DNA of 64,000 nt from an uncultured Mycoplasmatota bacterium (GTDB lineage Bacteria; Bacillota_I; Bacilli_A; RF39; UBA660). Within the stretch, counting starts at the first letter, position 1; the number at the start of each line of letters is the position of its first letter. Both the position numbers and the translations under genes were made by a program. This document shows positions 34,412-43,130 of this stretch, one piece after another. The stretch lies in contig URLC01000001.1 in assembly GCA_900548695.1 (NCBI GenBank), positions 1 through 64,000 on the forward strand, written 5' to 3'. The notes below the pieces were generated by a model, which was not told the origin of the DNA, made no database searches, and worked only from the letters and a program-made list of their open reading frames with translations.

Positions 34412-37400
34412 TTATAATTTCATCATTTTATCTAAATATTTTGCAGGTATTTTATGTTTTAATTTCCAAACAATTCCAACTGGTTTTGATCCGTTATGAG
34501 ATACATATTCAGCCTCACCTAAATAAATATATGGACTTGCTTGATTATTTTCTTTTCTATTTATTCTTACAAACAAACTTATTCTACCATTTGAATTAAT
34601 GTATCTATTTAAAGTATCACTTCCATCTGCTACAGAGTTCTGGGTTTGCCAATGAAATAGCTCGTCATTTATCGCATAATCTTCATAAGCAATCGATTCT
34701 CCAAAATGACTAGATTCCTTGTTTATTGTAACTAAGAATATATCATGTTTATATTCTCTTAAATACCATACTCCTTGTAACATTGGTCCAGCATATTTTT
34801 CATTAAATACACCTAACCCAGAATATAATTGAGCTTGTGAATAAACACCATATACTTCTAAAGGACAATCAAAATTTAAATTATTTTTTATAGGCAATAC
34901 CTCTAATGAATTATAAAGATAGTTACATATTTCGTTTATTTCATAGTTTAAACATTCTGAGTTTTTAACAAACTCTAAGGCTTCAATTATATTTTTGAAT
35001 CCTTCCTTTTCCGGTAGTTTATTAAATAATGTGTAATATGTCATTGTATCTAGCAACTCATTATGATTGATATTTTCATCGTTTAGTAATGACTTAATAT
35101 AATTTATAAATTTTGGAGAATTAATTGTTAATAAATTTTTTAATCTACCAACGATAGCATTTTCTATCGAATTTTTTTCAGTAAAGCATTTAATTCCTGC
35201 TTCTGTTAACAATCTATAAAAAGACACATCTTTTTTATAAATATCATTAATATTTAATTTATAATGATTAATAAAATTATATAAAGTTAATTCTTTATGC
35301 GTTGTTTCTTCAAATTTTTGCAACATTTCAATTATAACTTGTCTATTACTTGTATTAGCTTTAATATTAGACAAAATATATTCTTCAGCTACTTTTTCTA
35401 AAGCAATTGAGCAACCTACTGGTAACATTGGGAATCCATTATTAATAGAATCTCTAACACTAACTCCTTCAATTCCAATTAAAGTTTTAAATTTATCAGC
35501 ATAATTAAAATGCTTATTACATTCACCAATAAAATCTAAAACAATTAAATAATCTTTATTAATATGTTTTCTAAGTCCCCTACCTAATTGTTGTAAGAAA
35601 ATTGTTAATGAATCTGTAGGTCTTAATAATAATTCGACATTTACACATGGAATATCTACACCCTCGTTATATAAATCAACTGTGAAAATAAATTTAATCT
35701 TACCAGATTCAAGGTCTTTTATAGCATTATTTCTCAAATTACTATCTGAATTACCAGTTAAACATATTGATGGAATATTGTTTTCAGTGAATTTATTAGC
35801 CATATACTCAGCATGATTAATTGAAGAACAAAATCCTAGCCCATGTACTTTATCTATATCATCAATATATTTAAATAAATTTTCAATAATGGTATTAACT
35901 CTTACATTAGCACTTGTTTCATCTTCCACAAATAGTTTATCTAAATCACTATTATTATAACCAAATGATGACCATCTCACATTACTTAAATCAGTAGAAT
36001 CAGTAATTCCATAATATTGAAATGGAACTAATAATTTGTTATTTATTGCTTCAGGTAATCTCATCTCAGCAGCAATAGTATTACAGAAAAATTCTGTTAT
36101 ATCTTGCCCATCCATTCTTTCTGGCGTTGCAGTTAAGCCTAATAATAATTTTGGATTAAAATAATTTAAAAAATTAGTATAAGTTTTAGCCGCACCATGA
36201 TGTATTTCATCTGCAACTATGTAATCATAATAATCAGAATCAACTTGTTTCATTATATTTTCTAAACCTAATGGTGTTGTAAATAATCTATTTATATTTT
36301 CAGGTTTATAATTGCCTACATATAATTCACCAAAATTAGCATCTTTTAAAATTTGTCTAAATGTATCACAACTCTTTTTCAAAATTTCTTGTCTATGTAC
36401 TACATATAAAAATTTAGCATTAGGATTCTTCTCTAAAAAGTTTTTAAAGTCAAATGCGGCAAGTACAGTTTTACCCACACCAGTGGCAGCTACAACTAAA
36501 TTTCTATTTCGATGATAAATTTCTCTTTCAACCTCTAATTTTTCCAATATTTGTTCTTGATAGTCATATGGTTTATAAGTCATTAAATTTTGATAAACAT
36601 TAACATTTTCTGTTTTATATGATAATGCCTCTTTTAGTTTAATTTTATCCTCTTCATTATTATTTAAAGTTTTATATTCATATGAATTCCAATATGTTTC
36701 AAATTCAGAAATAACATTTTGAAAAATTTGTGGTGAATTTTTTTCAGTTAACTTAACATTCCACTCATCACCATAAACTAAGGCTGATCTAGATAAATTA
36801 GATGAACCAATATAGAATGTAGAAAAACCATTGTTTCTTTTAAAAATATATGCTTTTGCATGTAATCTTTGATTTTCAGTTTCATATGAAATTTTTATAG
36901 AAGTATTAGGTAATTCTAACAATTTTTCAATTGCTTTATATTCTGTTGCTTTAGTATAAGTTGTAGAAATAACTCTTAACTTTTTACCTTTAGCAGTAAA
37001 TTCCTTTAAATCTTCATAAATAGGCATTAATCCAGTCATTCTTATAAAAGATACTAATAGCATCACTTCGTCAGATGAGGCTATTTCTTTTCTTAACTCT
37101 GATAATAAAGAAATTTCTTTAGAACTATTTGTAAACAAAGTTGGTTCTACTAATGAAGTAACTGGCCTAACAATATTTTTACCATCAAATGAATTATTAT
37201 TTAATTTTTTAAATGCATATTCTAAAACTTCTGCATCCATAGATAAATCTAAGTCTTTATACTCATCAAAATCTAATTTTGTTCTTAATAAATCCAAAAT
37301 TTCATTACAAATTTCTATTTCTTTTAACACTCTTTCGCTATCTTCTACATCTACATTTTTTTCTTGAATACAATCCATAGCTTTTCTTGTTACTTCTTTT

Positions 37401-37534
37401 AAATATTCTGTTATCAAATTCTTAGCATTTTCCGGAGATTTTAAAATCGTGTTAGTTTTATAAAAGAATTCTGAATTATTTAATTTGCTTTTCAATTCGT
37501 TATTTAAAAGCTGTTCATAAATACCATCTTTCAT
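34412..37534 (-). CDS. PLD nuclease-helicase-DUF3427 protein, SauUSI-like type IV restriction enzyme
   Basis: A 1040-aa protein. Residues about 140-285 are a phospholipase-D-type nuclease with one HxK motif (RLHAKAY, His225 and Lys227) and a GSSNLSRSAL strand. Residues about 320-700 are a superfamily 2 helicase: Walker A AATGVGKT (349-356), DEIH box (442-445), LTATP, and motif VI QQLGRGLRKH. The rest includes a DUF3427 domain (from VYGVYSQAQLYSGLG to PVGIVWKLKHKIP). This order matches SauUSI of Staphylococcus aureus, which cuts DNA carrying modified cytosine. The role here is inferred: restriction of modified phage DNA. Its ATG overlaps the NUDIX stop (TAATG). Confidence 0.85.
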   Translation of the reverse strand: MKDGIYEQLLNNELKSKLNNSEFFYKTNTILKSPENAKNLITEYLKEVTRKAMDCIQEKNVDVEDSERVLKEIEICNEILDLLRTKLDFDEYKDLDLSMDAEVLEYAFKKLNNNSFDGKNIVRPVTSLVEPTLFTNSSKEISLLSELRKEIASSDEVMLLVSFIRMTGLMPIYEDLKEFTAKGKKLRVISTTYTKATEYKAIEKLLELPNTSIKISYETENQRLHAKAYIFKRNNGFSTFYIGSSNLSRSALVYGDEWNVKLTEKNSPQIFQNVISEFETYWNSYEYKTLNNNEEDKIKLKEALSYKTENVNVYQNLMTYKPYDYQEQILEKLEVEREIYHRNRNLVVAATGVGKTVLAAFDFKNFLEKNPNAKFLYVVHRQEILKKSCDTFRQILKDANFGELYVGNYKPENINRLFTTPLGLENIMKQVDSDYYDYIVADEIHHGAAKTYTNFLNYFNPKLLLGLTATPERMDGQDITEFFCNTIAAEMRLPEAINNKLLVPFQYYGITDSTDLSNVRWSSFGYNNSDLDKLFVEDETSANVRVNTIIENLFKYIDDIDKVHGLGFCSSINHAEYMANKFTENNIPSICLTGNSDSNLRNNAIKDLESGKIKFIFTVDLYNEGVDIPCVNVELLLRPTDSLTIFLQQLGRGLRKHINKDYLIVLDFIGECNKHFNYADKFKTLIGIEGVSVRDSINNGFPMLPVGCSIALEKVAEEYILSNIKANTSNRQVIIEMLQKFEETTHKELTLYNFINHYKLNINDIYKKDVSFYRLLTEAGIKCFTEKNSIENAIVGRLKNLLTINSPKFINYIKSLLNDENINHNELLDTMTYYTLFNKLPEKEGFKNIIEALEFVKNSECLNYEINEICNYLYNSLEVLPIKNNLNFDCPLEVYGVYSQAQLYSGLGVFNEKYAGPMLQGVWYLREYKHDIFLVTINKESSHFGESIAYEDYAINDELFHWQTQNSVADGSDTLNRYINSNGRISLFVRINRKENNQASPYIYLGEAEYVSHNGSKPVGIVWKLKHKIPAKYLDKMMKL

Positions 37535-37920
37535 TACTTCACCTTCTTTACATACTCTGCTAAAGGAATATCAGCTGGAGCTAAATCATATTTTAATAAA
37601 TCTTCTTTATCCACCCATGTATACTCAGAATGATCATGTAAATTAAATTCACCAGATACATAATCACATTTATATAATCTTAAATCAACAACTTTAGTTG
37701 GATATTCACAAATATTATTAACTACAAATTCTTTAGCTTTAATTATTAGTTCAAATTCTTCTTTTATTTCTCTTTCAATAGCATGCATTTCATTTTCATC
37801 TGGTTCTACTTTTCCGCCAGGAAATTCCCATTTTCCAAATATATTAGGATCACCAGTAGAACGTCTTGCTATTAAAACTTTATTCTCTTTTTCAATTAAA
37901 GCTGCTACTACTCTTATCAT
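37534..37920 (-). CDS. NUDIX hydrolase, MutT-like
   Basis: A 128-aa NUDIX hydrolase. The start at 37920 is supported by GGTGG at ribosome-binding distance. The NUDIX box is intact: GGKVEPDENEMHAIEREIKEEF, split as GGKVEPDE and REIKEEF, with Phe at the usual Gly position. FGKWEFPGG and the late TWVDKEDL strand place it near MutT/8-oxo-dGTP pyrophosphohydrolases. Its stop codon overlaps the start of the SauUSI-like gene by one base, so the two proteins are made together. It may hydrolyse nucleotides or a signal made during infection. Confidence 0.85.
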   Translation of the reverse strand: MIRVVAALIEKENKVLIARRSTGDPNIFGKWEFPGGKVEPDENEMHAIEREIKEEFELIIKAKEFVVNNICEYPTKVVDLRLYKCDYVSGEFNLHDHSEYTWVDKEDLLKYDLAPADIPLAEYVKKVK

Positions 37921-37977
37921 ATATACCACCATAATTATATTTTAACATATTTTGCATCATTTTATTGTCATACCATT

Positions 37978-40119
37978 TTATAATTGTAATTTTTTTAATA
38001 ACATTTCAAAATAATATATATATAATTCATTATGCGCTATTTTACTATTTATAATTTCTACATTACCTTTTAACGCATCTCTCAAATCACTAATATTCCT
38101 TAGTTCAACATCACCGACTGTTTCTTTTATTATTTTTATCAATGGTGAAATTATCCCCAAAGTATCAAATAATTCCTCATCATTTATCATAGAGGAATAT
38201 TGATCTACTTGTTTAAATATTGAATTATTTAAAAGTATACTTTGTTCTCTATTTAATTGTTTTGTCTTTTCACAAAGCAACTTAATTATATTTACCCCTG
38301 GTATGTATGCATTAACTATATAATTATTAACCATGTAAAAACTATAACTATATAAATTATTAAGTTTTTCTCTTTTTTCTTCAACAGATAAATCTATACA
38401 CTTTTTTTCTAAAAAATTTCTTCCATTATCAATTATATATTTTATTTTACTATTTTTGCTTGAGTTGCTCATATTTATCGCATCACATAAAATAGAAAAG
38501 TGGCTTAAAGGAAGCGCTCCTATACTTAAAGTTTTTTTATATTTTAATATAAATTCTTCAAATATAACTCGTCTGATTTCTCTACTGCAAAAAAAATCTG
38601 AATTTTTTATTTGTTTATTTAATAATTCTTCTATCTTATTTATTAATTTTGGGTATATATTATCAAAAAAATCAAATAATTTATCTACTTTTGAAAAAAA
38701 AGGTAAAAACAAAAATTTTATTTCATCTAAAGATAAGTTATAATTCTTGTATATTTCTTCTAATTTTCTTTGTTTTTCAAAATCTGAAAGTTGACCACTA
38801 TTTATAATTTCATATTCGTCTCTATTAGCCGATTCGTTAATCCATAAATTATTTAGATCTATATATCTATTTTCTTTTTTAAAGTCATCTTTTTTACCAA
38901 AATATGTAACTTTTCCAACTTTATATTTTCCTAGTCTACCAGCTCTACCGACAAGATTCCAAAATTCAAAATCAGATAAATCATTACTTCCAATTTTTTT
39001 TGAAGTAATGATTAATTTTTTTGTTGATGTATTTACACCTTCAAGTAATGTTGAAGTACTTAAAAGTAACATTGTATTATTACTATTATTATAGGAATTT
39101 ATCACATATTCTTTTATAAATGATGGTAATTCATTATAATGAACACCTATACCATGTTCTATAGCTTTTAATACAGACCACTCATCAATCCATTTTTCAT
39201 CGTATTCTTCACTTATATATTTAATAAAATCATTATTTGTTGTTACTGTATTATTTTGTATATATTTCTCTGCAAAATCTAGTAAATCCTTTTTATTCGA
39301 AAAATACATCATTGTCTTTTCATCTGATAATATATTATTTTTTACAGAATTTAAATCAAAACTATCCTGGTATGTAATATCTATTGCAATAGGAGAATAA
39401 TCATATTTTAGTACCTCAAAATTTTCAATATCCGGTAAACTTATGGAATTTATAAAAGGTCCCAAAAATATATATTGTTTAGATAACTTTATTGCAGTTA
39501 AATAAGCGAGAGACATGCTATACATTCTATCACTATTACTTTCATTTTGTAATTTGTATATCTCATCAATTACTAACAAATCTATATCAAAAGCATCAGT
39601 TTTTATTTTACTGAAGTATTCAACAAATCTTTCATGAGTTAAAATAAGACAAAATTTCTCATATTTTTCTATTTTATTTGAATTAGAAATAATTTTATGT
39701 TCAGGAATACACAAAACTATTTTTTCTAAATATTCATTTCTTAATGCAATTGTTGGTAAAATAATTAAAATTTTATTAATTTTGTTTTTATTTATGTTTA
39801 AATATTCAAACACAGAGGCAGTTTTTCCAAAACTTGTTGGAGCACTAACTATTAAATTTTTTCCTTGATTTAATTTATTAAGTATTTCAACTTGAAAAGG
39901 ATGAAGTACAAAATTATTGATTTTAGATTTATTTTTTTCTCTATAATTTACAAATAGCGGGTCAACCTCATCAAGTTCATACAAATAAGGAGTTAAGGAT
40001 AACTTATTCATTAATACCTGATAAGCTAGATTCTTTTTAACATCAGATTTATCAATTGTTTTTATAATTTCTTCCCTAAAATCTTCTTCATTAACATTGA
40101 ATTTATCTACATTATTCAT
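37978..40119 (-). CDS. hamB: HamB, Hachiman helicase
   Basis: A 713-aa superfamily 2 helicase. Walker A is APTSFGKT (93-100), motif II DEIY (185-188), motif III-like IFLGPF, then LLSTSTLLEGVNTSTKKLI (motif V) and LVGRAGRLG (motif VI). The C-terminal 250 residues are helical. Size and gene order match HamB, the DNA-sensing helicase of the Hachiman anti-phage system, which holds HamA inactive until it meets aberrant DNA. It overlaps hamA by eight bases, so the pair is translationally coupled. Confidence 0.9.
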   Translation of the reverse strand: MNNVDKFNVNEEDFREEIIKTIDKSDVKKNLAYQVLMNKLSLTPYLYELDEVDPLFVNYREKNKSKINNFVLHPFQVEILNKLNQGKNLIVSAPTSFGKTASVFEYLNINKNKINKILIILPTIALRNEYLEKIVLCIPEHKIISNSNKIEKYEKFCLILTHERFVEYFSKIKTDAFDIDLLVIDEIYKLQNESNSDRMYSMSLAYLTAIKLSKQYIFLGPFINSISLPDIENFEVLKYDYSPIAIDITYQDSFDLNSVKNNILSDEKTMMYFSNKKDLLDFAEKYIQNNTVTTNNDFIKYISEEYDEKWIDEWSVLKAIEHGIGVHYNELPSFIKEYVINSYNNSNNTMLLLSTSTLLEGVNTSTKKLIITSKKIGSNDLSDFEFWNLVGRAGRLGKYKVGKVTYFGKKDDFKKENRYIDLNNLWINESANRDEYEIINSGQLSDFEKQRKLEEIYKNYNLSLDEIKFLFLPFFSKVDKLFDFFDNIYPKLINKIEELLNKQIKNSDFFCSREIRRVIFEEFILKYKKTLSIGALPLSHFSILCDAINMSNSSKNSKIKYIIDNGRNFLEKKCIDLSVEEKREKLNNLYSYSFYMVNNYIVNAYIPGVNIIKLLCEKTKQLNREQSILLNNSIFKQVDQYSSMINDEELFDTLGIISPLIKIIKETVGDVELRNISDLRDALKGNVEIINSKIAHNELYIYYFEMLLKKLQL

Positions 40120-41059
40120 ATTCAGTCATAACCTCCTCAACTTTTTTAATAAAATCATCTTTATTTTTTATAGGAAGAGTTACACAATAGATAGTTATAT
40201 TTTTAAATTTTATCTTTTTTCTAAAATTTTTTATTTTTGTTGTTACAAAGTCGTAATCAAATTTATCACCATGCGCTATAAAATATACAATAGCTATATC
40301 AAATGCTAAATCTTCATTTTTTATTTTTAAAATAGACAGATTATCATTTATAGTTAATTTTCTACCAAATTTTGTTATTTCATGTACTATATCTAATTTA
40401 CATCTGATGTCAGCTTCACGAAGTGCTATCAGTTTACATTCTTCATTCAATTTATAATCCATAAGGATTAGTTCGGCTGCATGTTGTTGAATTCCTAATT
40501 CTACTGAGTTAGTCAATTTTGACTCCCCAAAAAACATTGTATTTTCGTTAGCATTATAATGTAATGTATCTATGCCAAAAACTTTCATATTTGTATTAGT
40601 TGTTTGTGCTAATTTAGTTACAAAAACATCTGCTCCAAATCTATCTTCTATAATTTTAGAAAGTATTATTTCTGCAAGAACATCATATCCTGTAATATTA
40701 TTATCCAAGTATGAATTAAATTTTACCTCCCAATCTTTTTGTTTAGTATCAATAATTACACCATTTGCTTTTGCTTTTAAGTCTTTACATAATCTCTTTT
40801 TAATTTTAGTTGGAACACAGTCTTTAATATATTCTTTTTTTAAATTTTTAATTAATGAAATAAGCTGTTTTATGGGAAATTCAACTTCAATTTGTCTAAA
40901 TCTTTCTTCACTATAATTTGTAACATACCTATATAAATCTTTATCTTCAAATAAAGACTTAATTATTATTTTATTAAAATCTTCTTCGTTAATCTTAATA
41001 TGTTTGTATTGTATGTGCGAAATATCTTCTTCAACTACTTCAAATTGATTTGAAAACAT
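40112..41059 (-). CDS. hamA: HamA, Hachiman nuclease effector (DUF1837)
   Basis: A 315-aa DUF1837 protein. The core of the PD-(D/E)xK-like nuclease is visible: GIDTLHY (Asp164), then FFGESK (Glu179, Lys181) 15 residues later, followed by the NSVELGIQQH helix. These are the expected catalytic residues of HamA, which degrades DNA after release by HamB and causes abortive defence. GAGGTGG precedes the ATG. A terminator-like hairpin lies in its leader. It is the first gene of the defence operon, next to the right attachment site. Confidence 0.9.
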   Translation of the reverse strand: MFSNQFEVVEEDISHIQYKHIKINEEDFNKIIIKSLFEDKDLYRYVTNYSEERFRQIEVEFPIKQLISLIKNLKKEYIKDCVPTKIKKRLCKDLKAKANGVIIDTKQKDWEVKFNSYLDNNITGYDVLAEIILSKIIEDRFGADVFVTKLAQTTNTNMKVFGIDTLHYNANENTMFFGESKLTNSVELGIQQHAAELILMDYKLNEECKLIALREADIRCKLDIVHEITKFGRKLTINDNLSILKIKNEDLAFDIAIVYFIAHGDKFDYDFVTTKIKNFRKKIKFKNITIYCVTLPIKNKDDFIKKVEEVMTEYE

Positions 41060-41074
41060 AAAACCACCTCACTT

Positions 41075-41137
41075 CAAAAAAAATAAGCAGTATCCATCTT
41101 AAAAAAGAATGATACTGCTATTCTTAACTATATTATA
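41075..41137 (-). promoter_or_regulatory. hamA promoter and terminator-like leader
   Basis: On the minus strand a perfect -10 TATAAT lies at 41137-41132, with only a poor -35 (TTAAAA) 17 bp before it. Immediately downstream is a 9-bp hairpin AGCAGTATC/GATACTGCT (41119-41086) followed by a run of T (A-run 41075-41083), and then the hamA ribosome binding site. A hairpin plus U-run between promoter and first gene would end transcription early unless relieved. Confidence 0.6.
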
Positions 41138-41282
41138 CAGCAAAATTTGACAATTTTTAACATTTGAAGTGAAATATATTAAAATTTCTTTGTTTTATAC
41201 CTTTATTCAAGTCAAAAACTTAATTTTAGTATAATTTGTTAATAAATTTGTTTCGTTTAAATATAGCCGTCTAAATGCCCAA

Positions 41283-41585
41283 TTAAATTATGTAATGGTA
41301 ACTGAACTCCGCTCCTCCCGAGTTTATATGATTAGATATTAATATTGCATTTGGATTACCATTAAATGCAGCATTGGCTCTTTTCAGTCTTTCTGTTCTA
41401 GAAATATTTTCGTCTGTTAATTTAGTTGCGACGACTGGTATACCTAATTCTTTTAATCTATTATACATATAATTTGAAGCTTTTAAGGTTAACTCTTTTT
41501 CTTTTAAATTTCCACTTATTGCTCCTGGATCTGTTCCTCCATGTCCACTATCTACAACTACTCCTACCACTTTTTTCTCATTCAT
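41283..41585 (-). pseudogene. Split LysM amidase, N-terminal half
   Basis: The first 89 residues of an amidase_3 (N-acetylmuramoyl-L-alanine amidase) are intact, with the zinc ligands His15 in DSGHGG, Glu29 in LKEKELTL and His86 in ISNHIN. After NSGG (core at 41314-41317) the frame runs into element sequence and stops about ten codons later. The start at 41585 has AGAGGTG upstream. The catalytic glutamate and the LysM cell-wall anchors are 12 kb away at 28409-29336, so this allele cannot make a working enzyme unless the element excises. No signal peptide is present. Confidence 0.92.
41293..41317. repeat. Attachment site, right junction
   Basis: Element arm TAATGGTAACTGAACTC (41293-41309), then CGCT and the core CCTC (41314-41317), followed by host amidase sequence. 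It pairs with the left junction at 29337-29359. Confidence 0.85.
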
Positions 41586-41612
41586 CTCTTTCACCTCTAT
41601 AGTAGGATATGA

Positions 41613-41637
41613 AAAAAAGAACTTTTCGTTCTTTTTT
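41613..41637. terminator. Terminator between GH25 gene and amidase
   Basis: A 10-bp perfect stem AAAAAAGAAC/GTTCTTTTTT with a 5-base loop. It works in either direction and ends the GH25 transcript. Confidence 0.8.
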
Positions 41638-41652
41638 ACGCTAATATTATGA

Positions 41653-42870
41653 CTATTTATTATTTTGATACAATATATCTATGTCAACTAGGCCATTTAT
41701 ACCATCTATTTGACCATTTTGACATAATTGCCACATTATATAATCTGAAGTATAGTCTGTTTGTTTTGTATAGTGTGCTAACCAAACATCATGGTTGTGA
41801 TATTTCCAAATAGCATTTAGGTAATTTTTACTACCATAAAGCATCCCTTTATAGCCCTCTTGTTCTATTCTTTCTAAGAAAGTTTCCGCTATTTCATTTA
41901 AGCCAAATAAACTTAATTCCATTGCATTAAAGTCGTTGTAGCACTCCCAATCGAAAGCAATTGGTAAAGATATATCATAATTTTTGATTTGTTTTAAGAC
42001 CCAATTGGCTTGTTTTTTTGCTTCTTTGTTACTGCTTGCATAAGAGTAAAAATATCCACCAACTTTTAAGTTGTTTTTGATAGCGTTTTCGATATTTTTC
42101 TTGAAGTATGGATCTAGTATGTATTTACCGTTTACTCCTTGTTGTGATCCCACTCTAATCATAACGAAACTTGCTCCTTCTTCTTTTACTTTTTTAAAAT
42201 CTATTTCTTTTTGCCATTTTGAAACATCTATACCTATTTCCGTATTTTTTGTTTTGTGATTTTCTACTACTTCTTGAAAAGTTGTTACTAGTGGAGGAAG
42301 TTGTTCTTCCTTTGTTGTTGGAACTGTTGATACTGGTTGATATACATTTAAAGTAAAGTTTATTTTTTCTTCATTATGACTACTATCTGTAGCAATATAG
42401 GTTAAATTATATTTGCCTGGAGTATTGATGTCATATTTACCTTTTATTTTACATGTTGGCTTTTCATCATAATTATCAGCACATAATATTTCTTTTTCTA
42501 AATCAATCTTACTACCTACTTTAACACTATAACTATCCGATAACCAGATTAATGGCTCCTCATTATCAACTATTTCAATTTTAAATTTGCCAAGTTTTTT
42601 TTGGCCTTTGTCACTTTTATAAATAAAAGTTACCTCTTGTTCTCCTAACTTATCGGTATTGATAGTTTTATTTGTAATTACTTTTCCTTTCATGGAAGTA
42701 ATTAAATCTTTTACTTTTACCTTACTATAAACAGGTAATTGTAAATTATTAGTAAGTTTGTAGGAGGTATTATCTACTTTTGGTAATAATAACCAAAGAA
42801 ATAGAACTATCACCAATAGATAATTTAAACTAAGAATTATTAAAATTTTTCTCCAACTTTTTTGCCTCAT
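41653..42870 (-). CDS. GH25 lysozyme with N-terminal anchor and Ig-like domain
   Basis: A 405-aa surface enzyme. It has one membrane helix (about 11-30), beta-rich Ig-like domains (about 40-175, including LGEQEVTFIYKSDKG and PGKYNLTYIATDSSHNEEK, as in DUF5011 domains), then a glycosyl hydrolase 25 muramidase (about 205-405). The GH25 core shows GIDVSKWQ, ASFVMIRVG, the active-site FDWECYN and DVWLAHY...YIMWQ. It cleaves the glycan backbone of peptidoglycan outside the cell. It is transcribed just upstream of the split amidase, also a wall hydrolase. Confidence 0.92.
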   Translation of the reverse strand: MRQKSWRKILIILSLNYLLVIVLFLWLLLPKVDNTSYKLTNNLQLPVYSKVKVKDLITSMKGKVITNKTINTDKLGEQEVTFIYKSDKGQKKLGKFKIEIVDNEEPLIWLSDSYSVKVGSKIDLEKEILCADNYDEKPTCKIKGKYDINTPGKYNLTYIATDSSHNEEKINFTLNVYQPVSTVPTTKEEQLPPLVTTFQEVVENHKTKNTEIGIDVSKWQKEIDFKKVKEEGASFVMIRVGSQQGVNGKYILDPYFKKNIENAIKNNLKVGGYFYSYASSNKEAKKQANWVLKQIKNYDISLPIAFDWECYNDFNAMELSLFGLNEIAETFLERIEQEGYKGMLYGSKNYLNAIWKYHNHDVWLAHYTKQTDYTSDYIMWQLCQNGQIDGINGLVDIDILYQNNK

Positions 42871-43101
42871 AAATCACCTACATATATAATACATTCAATA
42901 TTATCAAATCTATTATAACTTATACCATAATGACTTGTTATATTATATAATATTTTTCTTTAAACATATTTTTTACCAAATTAAAGTTAATATACAAAAG
43001 AATTTGTTTTTAAATTATAGTGTATATCTACAATTATTATACTACATAATTTATTAATAGTAGGATGACATATAATCTTAAACGTTTTTATCAATAATAA
43101 T

Positions 43102-43130
43102 AAAATATCCACAGTTTCTGTGGATATTTT
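43102..43130. terminator. Bidirectional terminator
   Basis: Stem AAAATATCCACAG/CTGTGGATATTTT (13 bp) with loop TTT, at the end of the CcdA-TlpA gene. Confidence 0.85.

Larger units (their letters stand above)
29341..41317. mobile_element. Integrative element (about 12.0 kb) with serine integrase and defence cargo
   Basis: The boundaries are defined by the split amidase gene: host sequence ends at a shared CCTC at 29337-29340 on one side and 41314-41317 on the other. Deleting 11,977 bp rejoins the amidase in frame (13,177 - 11,977 = 1,200 bp) and restores HINSGGGEGAEIIY. The inner ends, 29343-29359 and 41293-41309, are inverted copies (15 of 17 bases), as in an attP with dimer half-sites; ten bases lie between them in the joined circle. 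Contents are a KAP NTPase, large serine integrase, HTH/XRE switch, SauUSI-like enzyme, NUDIX hydrolase and hamB-hamA. No conjugation, capsid or replication genes are evident, so it is an integrative or mobilisable island. Confidence 0.92.

Noticed and set aside
29341..41317. Prophage.
   Set aside because: No terminase, capsid, portal, tail or lysis genes are present; the cargo is defence genes. An integrative island fits better.
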